A stretch of DNA of 64,000 nucleotides from Janthinobacterium sp. TND4EL3 (lineage in GTDB: Bacteria > Pseudomonadota > Gammaproteobacteria > Burkholderiales > Burkholderiaceae_D): the NCBI RefSeq assembly GCF_900156175.1, contig NZ_FTMV01000001.1, positions 738,075 through 802,074 of the forward strand. Direction: 5' to 3'. Below the pieces are notes generated by a model that searched no databases, had not been told where the DNA came from, and saw nothing but the letters and a program-made list of their open reading frames with translations. The translations under genes and the position numbers were made by a program. Of the stretch, positions 55,689 through 64,000 are shown piece after piece; positions within the stretch are counted from its first letter, which is position 1; every line of letters starts with the position of its first letter.

Positions 55689-57185
55689 TTAAAACTCCCC
55701 ATCCAGGCCATCTTGCACTTGTTCGGCGGCGCGCAGCACGGCGCGCGCCTTGTTTTCGGTTTCCTGCCATTCCATTTCGGGGACCGAGTCGGCGACGATG
55801 CCGGCCGCGGCCTGCACGTACAGCATGCCGTCCTTGATCACGCCCGTGCGGATGGCGATCGCCACGTCCATTTCGCCGCCAAACGACAGATAGCCGCAGG
55901 CGCCGCCATAGATGCCGCGCTTGGTGATTTCCAGTTCGTCGATCACTTCCATGGCGCGCACTTTCGGCGCGCCCGTCAGGGTGCCGGCGGGGAAGGTGGC
56001 GCGCAGCACGTCCAGGTTCGACAGGCCATCCTTCAAGGTGCCTTCCACGTTCGAGACGATGTGCTGCACGTGCGAGTATTTCTCGATGACCATGCGGTCG
56101 GTGACGTTGACGCTGCCCGTCTCCGCAATGCGGCCGATGTCGTTGCGCGCCAGGTCGATCAGCATCACGTGCTCGGCGATCTCTTTCGGGTCAGCCAGCA
56201 GTTCGGCCGACAGTTCGGCGTCGCGCTCTGGCGTGGCGCCGCGCGGACGGGTGCCGGCGATGGGGCGCAGCGTGACCTTCTTGCCGCCGTCCGCCGTCGT
56301 TTCGTTGCGCACCAAAATCTCGGGCGAAGCACCGATGATCTGCATGTCACCGAAATTATAGAAGTACATATACGGTGACGGATTGAGTGAACGCAAGGCC
56401 CGGTACAGGGTCAGCGGCGAATCGACATAAGGCTTGCGGATGCGCTGGCCGATCTGCACCTGCATCAGGTCGCCGGCCATCACGTACTCGTGCGCCTTGG
56501 CGACCGCCTTCAGGTAGTCTTCCTTGGAAAAGTCGCGGATGGTTTCCGTGCGTACCGAGGCGCTGGTCACGGGCGCGTCGACGCCGCGGCGCAGCATCAT
56601 GCGCAAGTCTTTCAGGCGCTGGCGCGCCTTGCTGAATGACTCGGGCTGCGTGGTGTCGGCGTAGACGATCAGGTACAGCTTGCCGGACAGGTTGTCGATG
56701 ACGGCCAGTTCCTCCGTCACCATCAACTGGATGTCGGGCAGGTTCAGGTCGTCTTTCGGCGCGCCGCCGGCCAGCTTTTTCTCGATGTGGCGCACGGTGT
56801 CGTAGCCGAAGTAGCCGGCCAGGCCGCCGCAGAAGCGCGGCATGCCGGGGCGCAGGGCCACCTTGAAGCGCGATTGGTACTGTTCGATGAAGTCGAGCGG
56901 ATTGCCTTCGTGCTCTTCGATCACGGCGCCGTTCCTGACGATTTCCGTGCGGCTGCCGTGGCTGCGCAAGACGGTCGTGGCGGGCAAGCCGATGAACGAG
57001 TAGCGGCCGAAGCGCTCGCCGCCGACGACGGATTCGAGCAAAAAGGTGTTCTTGCCGCCTTGCTGGGTCTGCGCCAGTTTCAAATACAGGGTGAGCGGCG
57101 TTTCCAGGTCGGCGAAGGCTTCCGCGATCAGGGGGATGCGGTTGTAGCCTTGCTGGGCCAGCGATTTGAATTCGAGTTCGGTCAT
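55689..57185 (-). CDS. trpE: Anthranilate synthase component I
   Basis: 498 aa. It converts chorismate and ammonia to anthranilate. The N-terminal regulatory domain has the LLESV motif that binds feedback Trp ([21 protein letters not shown]). The chorismate-binding domain shows [50 protein letters not shown] and [30 protein letters not shown] precedes the ATG at 57185. Upstream lie a Trp-rich leader peptide and an intrinsic terminator, so attenuation is expected in addition to feedback. Confidence 0.97.
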   Translation of the reverse strand: MTELEFKSLAQQGYNRIPLIAEAFADLETPLTLYLKLAQTQQGGKNTFLLESVVGGERFGRYSFIGLPATTVLRSHGSRTEIVRNGAVIEEHEGNPLDFIEQYQSRFKVALRPGMPRFCGGLAGYFGYDTVRHIEKKLAGGAPKDDLNLPDIQLMVTEELAVIDNLSGKLYLIVYADTTQPESFSKARQRLKDLRMMLRRGVDAPVTSASVRTETIRDFSKEDYLKAVAKAHEYVMAGDLMQVQIGQRIRKPYVDSPLTLYRALRSLNPSPYMYFYNFGDMQIIGASPEILVRNETTADGGKKVTLRPIAGTRPRGATPERDAELSAELLADPKEIAEHVMLIDLARNDIGRIAETGSVNVTDRMVIEKYSHVQHIVSNVEGTLKDGLSNLDVLRATFPAGTLTGAPKVRAMEVIDELEITKRGIYGGACGYLSFGGEMDVAIAIRTGVIKDGMLYVQAAAGIVADSVPEMEWQETENKARAVLRAAEQVQDGLDGEF

Positions 57186-57247
57186 GTGTCTCTCCATGCC
57201 GTCAGGGTACAAGTGTGCGCGATGCACAAACCCTGCGGTGGGTTATC

Positions 57248-57279
57248 AAAAAACCTGCCGGTGCGCGTGCAGCCGACAG
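57248..57279 (-). terminator. trp attenuator terminator
   Basis: On the minus strand CTGTCGG (57279-57273) pairs with CCGGCAG (57261-57255), with one G-U. The stem continues through TGC/GCA after a bulged C, then a four-base loop. A six-T run follows at 57253-57248. It lies 63 bp upstream of trpE and 22 bp downstream of the Trp-rich leader peptide's stop. Confidence 0.75.
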
Positions 57280-57300
57280 CAATCTTACACGGCTCGGCCC

Positions 57301-57393
57301 TCAGGCCTGCCAGGATTGCCAGCGTCGCCAAAGCCAGGCCTCAATCGAGCCGGTTTGGGTGACATTGTGTTTTTTGATGAGAAACGTGTTCAC
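57301..57393 (-). CDS. trpL: trp operon leader peptide (trpL)
   Basis: A 30-codon frame from GTG (57393-57391) to TGA (57303-57301), too short for normal gene calling. It has four Trp codons in its last eleven residues (W20, W22, W25, W28; segment AWLWRRWQSWQA). Complementary tracts AGGCCTG and CAGGCCT bracket the Trp codons, as the 1:2 stem of an attenuator should. Stalling at low Trp would free the downstream region and prevent the terminator at 57248-57279. Weak points: a GTG start and no good Shine-Dalgarno; the true start could lie further in. Confidence 0.75.
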   Translation of the reverse strand: MNTFLIKKHNVTQTGSIEAWLWRRWQSWQA

Positions 57394-57412
57394 GATATGG
57401 TGTTGGGGTTGG

Positions 57413-58129
57413 TCAGTATGCTGGTCTGTTGTGCATGCTAATAAAATGCGCCGCTTCGAGCAGCGTATTTACTATACCATCGGAATCGGTCTCGTGTATA
57501 GAGTGTCCGTGGTTGTAGCCATACGGTACCGTCAACACGGGGCAAGCCGCAGCCCGTGCCGCTTGCGCGTCATTCGAGGAGTCGCCAATGGCCACCACTT
57601 TGGCCGGCGCCAGGTCGAAGTCCGCACACACTTGCAGCAGCGGCATGGGGTGCGGTTTTTTCTTCGGCAGCGAATCGCCGCCGTAGACGACCTCGAAATA
57701 TCCGTCGAGTTTTTTCTGCTTCAGCAGGGGCAGGGCGAAGGCGATCGGCTTGTTGGTGACGCAGGCCAGGCGCAAGCCCGCCGCCTGCATTGCCGCCAGC
57801 CCCGCTTCCACGTCCGGATACAGGGTGCTGAACTGGCCATTGATGGCCAGGTAGTGGCGCTGGTAACTCTCCATCGCCTGCTCGAAACGCTGTTCCACGC
57901 CGGCCGCATCGAAGTCGAGCGCCAGCACTGTGCGGATCAGGTTTTCCGAGCCCTTGCCCACCATCAGCTTGATGGCCTCGGCGCTGATGGGCGCCAGGTC
58001 CAGTTCGCCGCGCATGCCGTTGATGGCGACATGAAAATCGGGCACGGTGTCGAGCATCGTGCCATCGAGGTCGATGATGGCGGCGCGCACGCCGGCCAGT
58101 ATGTGGTCTTTCACCGTGCCCGCTTGCAT
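57413..58129 (-). CDS. gph: Phosphoglycolate phosphatase
   Basis: 238 aa HAD-superfamily enzyme. Motif I is IIDLDGTMLDT (Asp20, Asp22), then LACVTNKP (motif II), PKKKPHPMPLL (motif III Lys) and VAIGDSSNDAQAARAA (motif IV), with a helical cap after motif I. It removes phosphate from 2-phosphoglycolate made by DNA repair or photorespiration-like reactions. Start ATG and rpe stop share one base (TGATG), so they are coupled. The trp promoter or leader must lie in or just after its 3' end. Confidence 0.95.
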   Translation of the reverse strand: MQAGTVKDHILAGVRAAIIDLDGTMLDTVPDFHVAINGMRGELDLAPISAEAIKLMVGKGSENLIRTVLALDFDAAGVEQRFEQAMESYQRHYLAINGQFSTLYPDVEAGLAAMQAAGLRLACVTNKPIAFALPLLKQKKLDGYFEVVYGGDSLPKKKPHPMPLLQVCADFDLAPAKVVAIGDSSNDAQAARAAACPVLTVPYGYNHGHSIHETDSDGIVNTLLEAAHFISMHNRPAY

Positions 58130-58803
58130 CAGGCGCCTTTTACTGTTGCCAGCTCGGCGCGCATGGCGTCGATGACGGCCTTGTAGTCGGGCTTGCCGAA
58201 GATGGCCGAGCCGGCGACGAAGGTGTCGGCGCCGGCGGCGGCGGCGGCGGCGATGTTGTCGATCTTGATGCCGCCATCGACTTCCAGCATGATGTCACGG
58301 CCCGATTCATCGATCATGCGGCGCGCTTCGGCGATTTTCTTCAGCGCTTGCGGGATGAAGGACTGGCCGCCGAAGCCCGGGTTGACGGACATGATCAGGA
58401 TGATGTCGATCTTGTCCATCACGTGCTCCAGGTAGTGCAGCGGCGTGCCCGGGTTGAAGACCAGACCCGATTTGCAGCCATTGTCGCGGATCAGCTGCAA
58501 GGAACGGTCGACGTGATCCGACGCTTCCGGGTGAAAGGTGATGATGTTCGCGCCAGCCTTGGCGAAATCCGGGATAATGCGATCGACAGGCTTGACCATC
58601 AGATGCACGTCGATCGGTACTTGCACGTGCGGACGGATCGCTTCGCACACCAGCGGGCCGATGGTCAGGTTCGGCACGTAATGGTTATCCATCACGTCGA
58701 AGTGGATGATGTCGGCGCCGGCGGTAACGACGTTGCGCACTTCCTCGCCCAGGCGGGCAAAGTCGGCGGACAGGATGCTGGGAGCGATACGGAATGTTGT
58801 CAT
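58129..58803 (-). CDS. rpe: Ribulose-phosphate 3-epimerase
   Basis: 224 aa TIM barrel of the pentose phosphate pathway interconverting ribulose-5-P and xylulose-5-P. Motifs: [38 protein letters not shown] (metal His and catalytic Asp), [29 protein letters not shown] (second catalytic Asp). It starts at MTTFRIAPS; the longer open frame to 58941 has no family similarity. First gene of the rpe-gph pair and divergent from apaG. Confidence 0.97.
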   Translation of the reverse strand: MTTFRIAPSILSADFARLGEEVRNVVTAGADIIHFDVMDNHYVPNLTIGPLVCEAIRPHVQVPIDVHLMVKPVDRIIPDFAKAGANIITFHPEASDHVDRSLQLIRDNGCKSGLVFNPGTPLHYLEHVMDKIDIILIMSVNPGFGGQSFIPQALKKIAEARRMIDESGRDIMLEVDGGIKIDNIAAAAAAGADTFVAGSAIFGKPDYKAVIDAMRAELATVKGA

Positions 58804-58960
58804 GGTGGCTAAAGGCTCAAAGTAGAAAATGCGAAGATGCGCTATTTTACGCTTGGCGCCGTTACCATGCCTTAATGAAACACAGAATACATGGCGCGCG
58901 GTGGCCAATACGGTACACGCGACGCAATATGCGACTGGCAATGTTTAAATAGGAATAATG

Positions 58961-59335
58961 ATGGCGACTTATGAATTTACGGTAACGGTCAAGACGCAAT
59001 ATCTGCCGGAACAATCGGCACCGGACCAGGGGCGGCACGTGTTCAGCTACACGATCCGCGTCGTCAACACCGGCACGGCTGGCGCGCAACTGATTTCGCG
59101 CCACTGGGTCATCACGGATGCGAACAACAAGGTGGAAGAGGTGCGCGGCCTGGGCGCCGTCGGCCACCAGCCGCTGCTGCAGCCGGGCGAACAGTTCGAA
59201 TACACGAGCGGCACCATGCTGGGCACGCCGCAAGGCTCGATGCATGGCGAATACTTCTGCGTGGCCGAAGATGGCCATCAGTTCGAAGCTTTGATTCCCG
59301 AGTTCGTGCTGTCGGTACCGCGCACCCTGCATTGA
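58961..59335 (+). CDS. apaG: ApaG protein
   Basis: 124 aa, near the 125 aa of E. coli ApaG. It is a single fibronectin-III-like beta domain: YEFTVTVKTQYLPEQSAPDQGRHVFSYTIRVVNTG, then RHWVITDANNKVEEVRGLGAVGHQPLLQPGEQFEYTSG and GSMHGEYFCVAEDGHQFEALIPEF. ApaG mutants in enterics show altered Co/Mg handling; the molecular role is unclear. Two adjacent ATGs (58958, 58961) follow AGGA; the second has the better spacing. Confidence 0.95.
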   Translation: MATYEFTVTVKTQYLPEQSAPDQGRHVFSYTIRVVNTGTAGAQLISRHWVITDANNKVEEVRGLGAVGHQPLLQPGEQFEYTSGTMLGTPQGSMHGEYFCVAEDGHQFEALIPEFVLSVPRTLH

Positions 59336-59358
59336 CGCAACGCCGGGGCTCGCGCCCC

Positions 59359-59505
59359 TTATTTCAGTTTTTCGGTGCTGTCCTGTTCTTCGCTGAGCTG
59401 CTTGCGCGCCGGTGGCGCGGGTTTTTTACCCGAATACATGGTCCACCAGACTATAAATGCCAGCAAGAAGAACGCTACCAGCGCCTCTATCATCAAGATC
59501 CACAT
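59359..59505 (-). CDS. 48-aa single-span membrane protein
   Basis: A short gene missed as part of a longer spurious frame. The ATG at 59505 has AGGGG five or six bases upstream. It encodes MWILMIEALVAFFLLAFIVWW as a membrane span, then a Pro/Lys-rich polar tail ending SEEQDSTEKLK. The N-out or N-in topology is not clear. It is divergent from mltA with only 10 bp between the two start codons and convergent with apaG. It may be an envelope-associated small protein; function unknown. Confidence 0.7.
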   Translation of the reverse strand: MWILMIEALVAFFLLAFIVWWTMYSGKKPAPPARKQLSEEQDSTEKLK

Positions 59506-59515
59506 ACGTACCCCT

Positions 59516-60784
59516 ATGTTATTTACCCGCAGCTTAGTATTTACCCGCCGTCTGTTGACACGCGGTAGTCTACCCGTTTCAGTCGGTGCCGTCGCGCTTG
59601 CTCTTTCCGCCTGTACCACGCCGCCAGCAGAGCCGGTAGCTGCGACTGGCAAGGCACCGGCGATTGCCCCGACTGTCGTCAAGTCAGTGCCGGCCAAGCC
59701 GGCAGATGCCAAGGAAGCCACTGATGTGGCTGCTCCTACTTTCGTGCCCGCCAAGTTTGCCGCCTTGCCTGGCTGGGCACGCGACGACATGCGCGCTGCC
59801 TGGCCCGCCTTCATGGCGTCCTGTGGCGTGCTGGTCAAGCGGTCGGACTGGAAGGAGTCATGCACGATCGCGCGTCAGGTGAATGCGGACAGCGACAAGG
59901 CCATCCGCCTGTTTTTTGAGACATTCTTTGTGCCAAATCAAGTGGTGGCCGCCGATGGCGCCAATACTGGTTTGGTGACCGGTTACTACGAACCGTTGCT
60001 GCATGGCGCGCGCAAGCGGGGCGGTCCGTACCAGACACCGCTGTACAAGGTGCCAGACGATCTCGTTTCAGTGGACTTGTCCGGCGTGTATCCGGAACTG
60101 AAGAACATGCGCTTGCGAGGCAAGCTGGTCGGCAAGAAGGTGATCCCGTACGCGACCCGCGCCGACATCGAACGCGCCACGTCCGTCACGGGCAAGGAAT
60201 TGCTGTGGGTGGATGACGAAGTCGAGGCGTTCTTCCTGCAAGTGCAGGGTTCCGGGCGCGTGCAGCTGACCGATACGCAGGAAACCGTGCGCGTGGCGTA
60301 TGCGGATCAAAACGGCCATCCATATAAATCGATCGGCCGCTACCTGGTCGACAAGGGCGAACTGACCCTGAGCCAGGCATCCGCGCAGGGCATCAAGGCG
60401 TGGATCGCCGGCCACCCGACGCGCAAGGATGAATTGTTCAACGCCAATCCCAGTTATGTCTTCTTCAAGGAGGAGCGCCTGCCCGACCCGAAGGTGGGCC
60501 CGAAGGGCGCGCTGGGCGTGCCGCTGACGCCGCAGCGCTCGGTGGCCATCGATTCGCGCTACGTGCCGCTCGGTGCTCCGGTGTTCCTGTCGACCACGCA
60601 AGCCAACAGCGATATCCCCATGCAGCGCCTGGTGATGGCGCAGGATACGGGCGGCGCCATTCGCGGGCCGATCCGGGTCGATTATTTCTTTGGTTTTGGC
60701 GCGGAAGCGGCAGAGAATGCGGGCCGCATGAAGCAGAGCGGCGCCGTGTGGGTGTTGCTGCCGAAGCAGGCGCCGGCGCGCTGA
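59516..60784 (+). CDS. mltA: Membrane-bound lytic murein transglycosylase A
   Basis: 422 aa lipoprotein. The signal ends in the lipobox LALSAC. After an Ala/Pro/Lys-rich linker, the MltA double-psi barrel reads TGYYEPLLHGARKRGGPYQTPLYKVP and ELLWVDDEVEAFFLQVQGSGRVQL. The C-terminal 3D domain is RLVMAQDTGGAIRGPIRVDYFFGFGAEAAENAGRMKQSGAVWVLLP, with the catalytic Asp. It cleaves peptidoglycan glycan strands to 1,6-anhydroMurNAc products. The start at 59516 has no ribosome site and sits 10 bp from the divergent small gene. Confidence 0.95.
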   Translation: MLFTRSLVFTRRLLTRGSLPVSVGAVALALSACTTPPAEPVAATGKAPAIAPTVVKSVPAKPADAKEATDVAAPTFVPAKFAALPGWARDDMRAAWPAFMASCGVLVKRSDWKESCTIARQVNADSDKAIRLFFETFFVPNQVVAADGANTGLVTGYYEPLLHGARKRGGPYQTPLYKVPDDLVSVDLSGVYPELKNMRLRGKLVGKKVIPYATRADIERATSVTGKELLWVDDEVEAFFLQVQGSGRVQLTDTQETVRVAYADQNGHPYKSIGRYLVDKGELTLSQASAQGIKAWIAGHPTRKDELFNANPSYVFFKEERLPDPKVGPKGALGVPLTPQRSVAIDSRYVPLGAPVFLSTTQANSDIPMQRLVMAQDTGGAIRGPIRVDYFFGFGAEAAENAGRMKQSGAVWVLLPKQAPAR

Positions 60785-60821
60785 GTTGCTGCGCGCGACG
60801 CGGGGGGAGCCGTGGTCTGGC

Positions 60822-61259
60822 TTAACGCAGAACCATGACTGGCAAGTGCGTATGGGCCAGCACTTTTTGCGTTTCGCTGCCCACGAACAGCTTGTTCAAG
60901 CCCTTGCGGCCATGCGAGGCCATCAGGATGATGTCGCAATGGTAAGTTTGCGCCGCATTGACGATTTCGTCATGCGGGCTCGGTGACACGGCCACCACGC
61001 CTTCGAAGGGTACGCCGGCGGCGCGCGCCGCTGCGCCGATCTTGTCGATGGCGCGTTGCGATGCTTCCTGCATCTGTTGCTCATACAAGCTGGCGTCAAG
61101 CACGATGCCACCGTCCGCCATCGGCGAGAACGGGAAGGGTTGCACGACGCTGATGGCGACCAGCTTGGCCTTGTTCAACTGGGCGAAGGCAAGGGCGGTC
61201 TCGGCCGCCTTGTCGGACAGGGGTGAGCCGTCGGTGGGAAATAAGATGGTGTTAAACAT
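60822..61259 (-). CDS. Universal stress protein (UspA family)
   Basis: 145 aa single Usp domain: MFNTILFPTDGSPLSDKAAETALAFAQLNKAKLVAISVV at the N-terminus. The ATP-loop region is IILMASHGRKGLNKLFVGSETQKVLAHTHLPVMVL. The usual G-x2-G-x9-G-S motif is kept except that the first Gly is Ala (A-SH-G...GS). It probably binds ATP and dimerises under stress. Confidence 0.93.
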   Translation of the reverse strand: MFNTILFPTDGSPLSDKAAETALAFAQLNKAKLVAISVVQPFPFSPMADGGIVLDASLYEQQMQEASQRAIDKIGAAARAAGVPFEGVVAVSPSPHDEIVNAAQTYHCDIILMASHGRKGLNKLFVGSETQKVLAHTHLPVMVLR

Positions 61260-61396
61260 AGCGTGCTCCTCAAGTGATGTAAGACAGCTTATGGATTTAC
61301 ATCAATTAAAACCTTGATGTAAATCAAACCTCACATGCTTTGGTGGAAATAATGTCGCCAAGGCAATCTTTCAATAGTGTATGCCCGTTCCCCGCC

Positions 61397-62689
61397 TCAC
61401 GTGCGCACGCTACGCAGCGGCGTGCCCCACACGATGGCGATGGTCAGCGCAACGCTGCCGGCCGCAATGCAGGCCAGGCCATTGCGCACGCCAAAATGTT
61501 CCGCCACCCAGCCGGCCGCCAGCGCACCCAGCGGCGCCGTCGCCACCGTCAGGAAACGCATGGTCGAGGTCATGCGGCCCAGCATGGGGTCGGGCGTGAC
61601 TTTCTGGCGCAAGCCCAGGTAGGGAATAAAGAACAGCATCACGCCGCAATCGAAAAAGAACATCAATATGGCATAGGCCACGGCACTGGCCGCCGCGCTG
61701 CCGAACAGCAGGGCGGGAATCGTGGGCGTCAGGGCAAAGCAGAGCGAGGTCGATGCCAGGCCGATCAGGATGGTGCGGCCGGCGCCATAGCGTTTCGTCA
61801 ATGGCTTGACGATGAAGGCGCTGAGCAGGACGCCGGCGCCACCGAGCATCTGCGTCATGCCCAGCACGCCAGGGCTCATGCCCAGGTCGCGCGTGGCGAA
61901 CAGCACCGTCAAGGCCATGCTGGCGTAGAACAGGAAATGCCAGATGCCTGCGCCCCAGGCCAATGCGCGCAGCAGTGGCTCGCGCCACACGAACAGCAAG
62001 CCGTCGGCTATGTCGCGCAAGGCGTGCTTGTCGGAGGGAGCCGGTCGCGGGTCGCGCACGCTCATGGCGCGCAAATTGAAAACGGAAATCAAGTATCCGC
62101 AGGCCGTGCACAGGATGGCGACGGGCGCCGACAGCATTTGCACCAGCACGCCGGCCAGGCCGGGGCCGATCAGGCGCGAAGCCGATTCCGTGGCCGCAAA
62201 CTTCGATTGCGCATCGATCAAGCCATCGCGGCCCACGAGGAAGGTCAGAAACACCTGTTCGGCGCCGCCGCCGACGACGAAGCCCGTGCCGATGATGAAT
62301 CCCACTATATATAACCACGGCATCGACAGCACGCCGCACCACCAGGCGACGGCCACGCTGGCCAGGGCCAGACCGGACATGCTTTCACTGAACAGCATGA
62401 TCGGATGCTTGCTGCGCCGGTCCAGCAGCACGCCGACAGGCAAACCGAACAGGGCGAACGGCAGCGCCTGCAGGGCAACCAATACTCCCATCTGTTCTGG
62501 CGTCGCATGCAATAACAATACCGCGCACAGGGGCAGGGCCAGCGAGGTAATTTGCGCGCCGAAGCAATTGAGGCCGTTGCTGAACCACAGGCGGCGGAAA
62601 TTGACGCTGGCGACGCTGCCGTCGCCGCGCAGGCGGCCGGCGCAGTACTGGAAGAGGGAGGAGAAAATACCTTGCTCGACAAAAAATAT
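61397..62689 (-). CDS. MFS transporter (enterobactin-exporter-like MFS_3), start not resolvable
   Basis: The protein has 10-12 membrane helices and ends near LTIAIVWGTPLRSVRT. It includes PFALFGLPVGVLLDRRSKHPIMLFSES (motif A loop). The first conserved membrane segment, NFRRLWFSNGLNCFGAQITSLALPLCAVLLLH, is coded between 62602 and 62507. That is upstream of the only standard start (TTG at 62518). The frame stays open to 62689, where a TGA precedes it, with no ATG, GTG or TTG in between. So the gene uses an unusual start (CTG/ATT) or has lost its start by mutation near the T6 run. Confidence 0.75.
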   Translation of the reverse strand: MFFVEQGIFSSLFQYCAGRLRGDGSVASVNFRRLWFSNGLNCFGAQITSLALPLCAVLLLHATPEQMGVLVALQALPFALFGLPVGVLLDRRSKHPIMLFSESMSGLALASVAVAWWCGVLSMPWLYIVGFIIGTGFVVGGGAEQVFLTFLVGRDGLIDAQSKFAATESASRLIGPGLAGVLVQMLSAPVAILCTACGYLISVFNLRAMSVRDPRPAPSDKHALRDIADGLLFVWREPLLRALAWGAGIWHFLFYASMALTVLFATRDLGMSPGVLGMTQMLGGAGVLLSAFIVKPLTKRYGAGRTILIGLASTSLCFALTPTIPALLFGSAAASAVAYAILMFFFDCGVMLFFIPYLGLRQKVTPDPMLGRMTSTMRFLTVATAPLGALAAGWVAEHFGVRNGLACIAAGSVALTIAIVWGTPLRSVRT

Positions 62690-62775
62690 TCAGGTTAACA
62701 ATAATAGCAGCGCACCGGTCGCGCCGCTGCCGTTAGCCGCTACAATCGTTGCACCGTTCATCGAGAGGAGACACT

Positions 62776-63552
62776 ATGCAATACGAAGACCTGATTATCG
62801 ACATCCAGGACAAAGTGGCGGTCATCCGTCTGAACCGCCCCAAGGCCTTGAACGCCTTGAACGACAACATGATGAATGAGCTGGGCGACGCCTTGCTCAA
62901 ATTCGACGCTGACGAGAATATCGGCTGTATCGTGCTCACTGGCAGTGAAAAAGCCTTTGCCGCCGGCGCTGACATCGCCGCCATGGCCGACTACACTTAC
63001 CCTGATACCTTTACCCAGGGCTACATCAGCCGCAACTGGGAGCATATCTTGCGCGTGCGCAAGCCCGTGGTGGGTGCCGTGGCTGGCTACGCACTCGGTG
63101 GCGGCTGCGAATTGGCCATGATGTGCGATTTCCTGATCGCTGCCGATAGCGCCAAATTCGGCCAGCCGGAAATCAAGGTGGGCGTCACGCCGGGAGCAGG
63201 CGGTACGCAGCGTCTGCCGCGCGCCATCGGCAAGGCCAAGGCCATGGATCTGCTGTTGACGGCGCGCACCATCGACGCTGCCGAGGCTGAACGCATCGGC
63301 CTGGTGTCGCGCGTCGTGCCGGCCGATAAATTGCTGGAAGAAACCCTGGCTGCCGCCAAGACCATCGCCGCCATGCCGACCTCGGTGGCCATGATGATCA
63401 AGGATTGCGTCAACCGCGCCTTTGAAACGACCTTGACCGATGGCGTCGCCTACGAGCGTCGCTTGTTCCAGGCCGCCTTCGGCACGCCTGCACAAAAAGA
63501 AGGCATGCACGCTTTCCTGGAAAAGCGCTTGCCAAACTTCGACGGTCTTTGA
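62776..63552 (+). CDS. Enoyl-CoA hydratase (crotonase)
   Basis: 258 aa. It has both catalytic Glu: [17 protein letters not shown] and [30 protein letters not shown], matching the classical short-chain enoyl-CoA hydratase. The oxyanion hole is [10 protein letters not shown]. It hydrates trans-2-enoyl-CoA in fatty-acid or amino-acid breakdown. GAGGAG precedes the ATG. It is divergent from the MFS gene and directly upstream of the rrn operon. Confidence 0.95.
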   Translation: MQYEDLIIDIQDKVAVIRLNRPKALNALNDNMMNELGDALLKFDADENIGCIVLTGSEKAFAAGADIAAMADYTYPDTFTQGYISRNWEHILRVRKPVVGAVAGYALGGGCELAMMCDFLIAADSAKFGQPEIKVGVTPGAGGTQRLPRAIGKAKAMDLLLTARTIDAAEAERIGLVSRVVPADKLLEETLAAAKTIAAMPTSVAMMIKDCVNRAFETTLTDGVAYERRLFQAAFGTPAQKEGMHAFLEKRLPNFDGL

Positions 63553-63634
63553 TATGATTCGCCTCCCCGATGAGACGCACTGGTTTGCGGCACAAAAGGG
63601 GCGGCCTTTCGGGGCTGGGTAGTAAAAAAGAAGG

Positions 63635-63663
63635 TTGACGAATTAGCCGAAACGCTTCATACT
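63635..63663 (+). promoter_or_regulatory. rrn operon promoter
   Basis: TTGACG, 17-bp spacer, CATACT, with an A-rich tract just upstream (UP-element-like) and a long leader to the 16S gene. Confidence 0.7.
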
Positions 63664-63726
63664 CTTCCTTCTTCGCAGCTGACAAACACAACGCTTTGTC
63701 GATAGCGCGAGAGTAGCACCGAATAC

Positions 63727-63739
63727 AGTTCTTTAACAA
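63727..63739 (+). promoter_or_regulatory. rrn boxA antitermination site
   Basis: AGTTCTTTAACAA closely matches the rRNA boxA TGCTCTTTAACAA bound by NusB-S10, at the usual place in the leader. Confidence 0.75.
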
Positions 63740-63755
63740 TTAACAGTCGATAAGT

Positions 63756-63823
63756 GTGGACATTTGATGTAGTGCAGCAGCGATCTTCGGATTGCTGTAA
63801 TACTTAAAATATCAAATGTTCAC
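63756..63823 (+). other. rrn leader hairpin
   Basis: GTGGACATTTGAT (63756-63768) pairs with ATCAAATGTTCAC (63811-63823) with one G-U. An inner CAGCGATC-TTCG-GATTGCTG stem-loop lies between. This probably organises 16S precursor processing. Confidence 0.6.
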
Positions 63824-63935
63824 GAAGAAATAAATGAAATAGGACGCTTCGCAAGAAGTGGCCTGTCAGTTGTTTTTGAAGTGAGCGACCCGTCAGCAAT
63901 GACGGTGCCGGTAAAACGGCAAAGTAACAGAGATT

Positions 63936-64000
63936 AAACTGAAGAGTTTGATCCTGGCTCAGATTGAACGCTGGCGGCATGCCTTACACATGCAAGTCGA
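63936..64000 (+). rRNA. rrs: 16S rRNA, 5' end (cut by window edge)
   Basis: AAACTGAAGAGTTTGATCC aligns with the mature 16S 5' end, then the universal TGGCTCAGATTGAACGCTGG and the betaproteobacterial GGCGGCATGCCTTACACATG. Only 65 bases are present. Confidence 0.97.

Noticed and set aside
59359..59865. 168-codon version of the small membrane protein gene
   Set aside because: The first 120 codons lie antisense to mltA and are Ala/Thr/Gly-rich without features. Only the last 48 codons have a ribosome site and a membrane span.

Overview
The window comes from a GC-rich betaproteobacterium of the Oxalobacteraceae, most like Janthinobacterium or a close relative. The evidence is the 16S 5' end at the right edge, the rpe-gph-trpEGDC arrangement, a PEP-CTERM protein and many long antisense shadow ORFs typical of high GC. 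It reads as chromosomal backbone with small accessory patches. No phage, IS transposase or CRISPR array is visible.

Layout. 1-5.4 kb: a cut exported protein, a P450-GNAT-MazG operon opposed by an AraC-type regulator, and an acetolactate synthase divergent from an Lrp-type regulator with a consensus-perfect Lrp site between them. 6-10 kb: a TonB-dependent receptor tail-to-tail with a NarL-type two-component system. 10.5-14.5 kb: a PEP-CTERM protein one base ahead of a secreted subtilase. 14.6-16.7 kb: three tandem AIM24-family genes. 16.8-25 kb: crotonase-fold protein, GIN-domain protein, flavin reductase, gdhA, DUF819 membrane protein, U32 tRNA-hydroxylation protein and a BBE-type flavoprotein. 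25-27 kb: TetR and Tet-type MFS pump with two identical operators. 27-30.3 kb: DUF1059 protein, FadE and a collagen-like lipoprotein. 30.5-32.4 kb: a lower-GC islet with a Sel1-repeat gene, bounded by a tRNA-Phe and a decayed copy of its 3' end. 32.4-40.4 kb: small exported proteins, an S9 peptidase, a GGDEF-EAL protein, a PsiF protein and a DUF2058 protein. 40.7-43.4 kb: one large wHTH-Ser/Thr kinase-TM-TPR protein, then a second tRNA-Phe. 43.8-52.7 kb: a UbiH-like monooxygenase, DsbC, an isoquinoline-1-oxidoreductase-type molybdoenzyme with a MocA-like cytidylyltransferase, an M61 peptidase and a diguanylate cyclase. 53-59.3 kb: trpC, trpD, trpG, trpE (minus strand), gph, rpe and apaG. 59.3-64 kb: a 48-aa membrane protein, mltA, a universal stress protein, an MFS transporter with no clear start, an enoyl-CoA hydratase and the start of an rrn operon.

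The most informative non-coding finds are: a Trp-rich leader peptide followed by an intrinsic terminator upstream of trpE (attenuation); two copies of a roughly 120-bp structured repeat whose complementary ends covary and which overlap stop codons between convergent genes; the tRNA-Phe remnant; and the Lrp and TetR operators. The strongest candidate for a poorly described system is the wHTH-kinase-TM-TPR protein. All calls come from reading the sequence alone; no database search was run.
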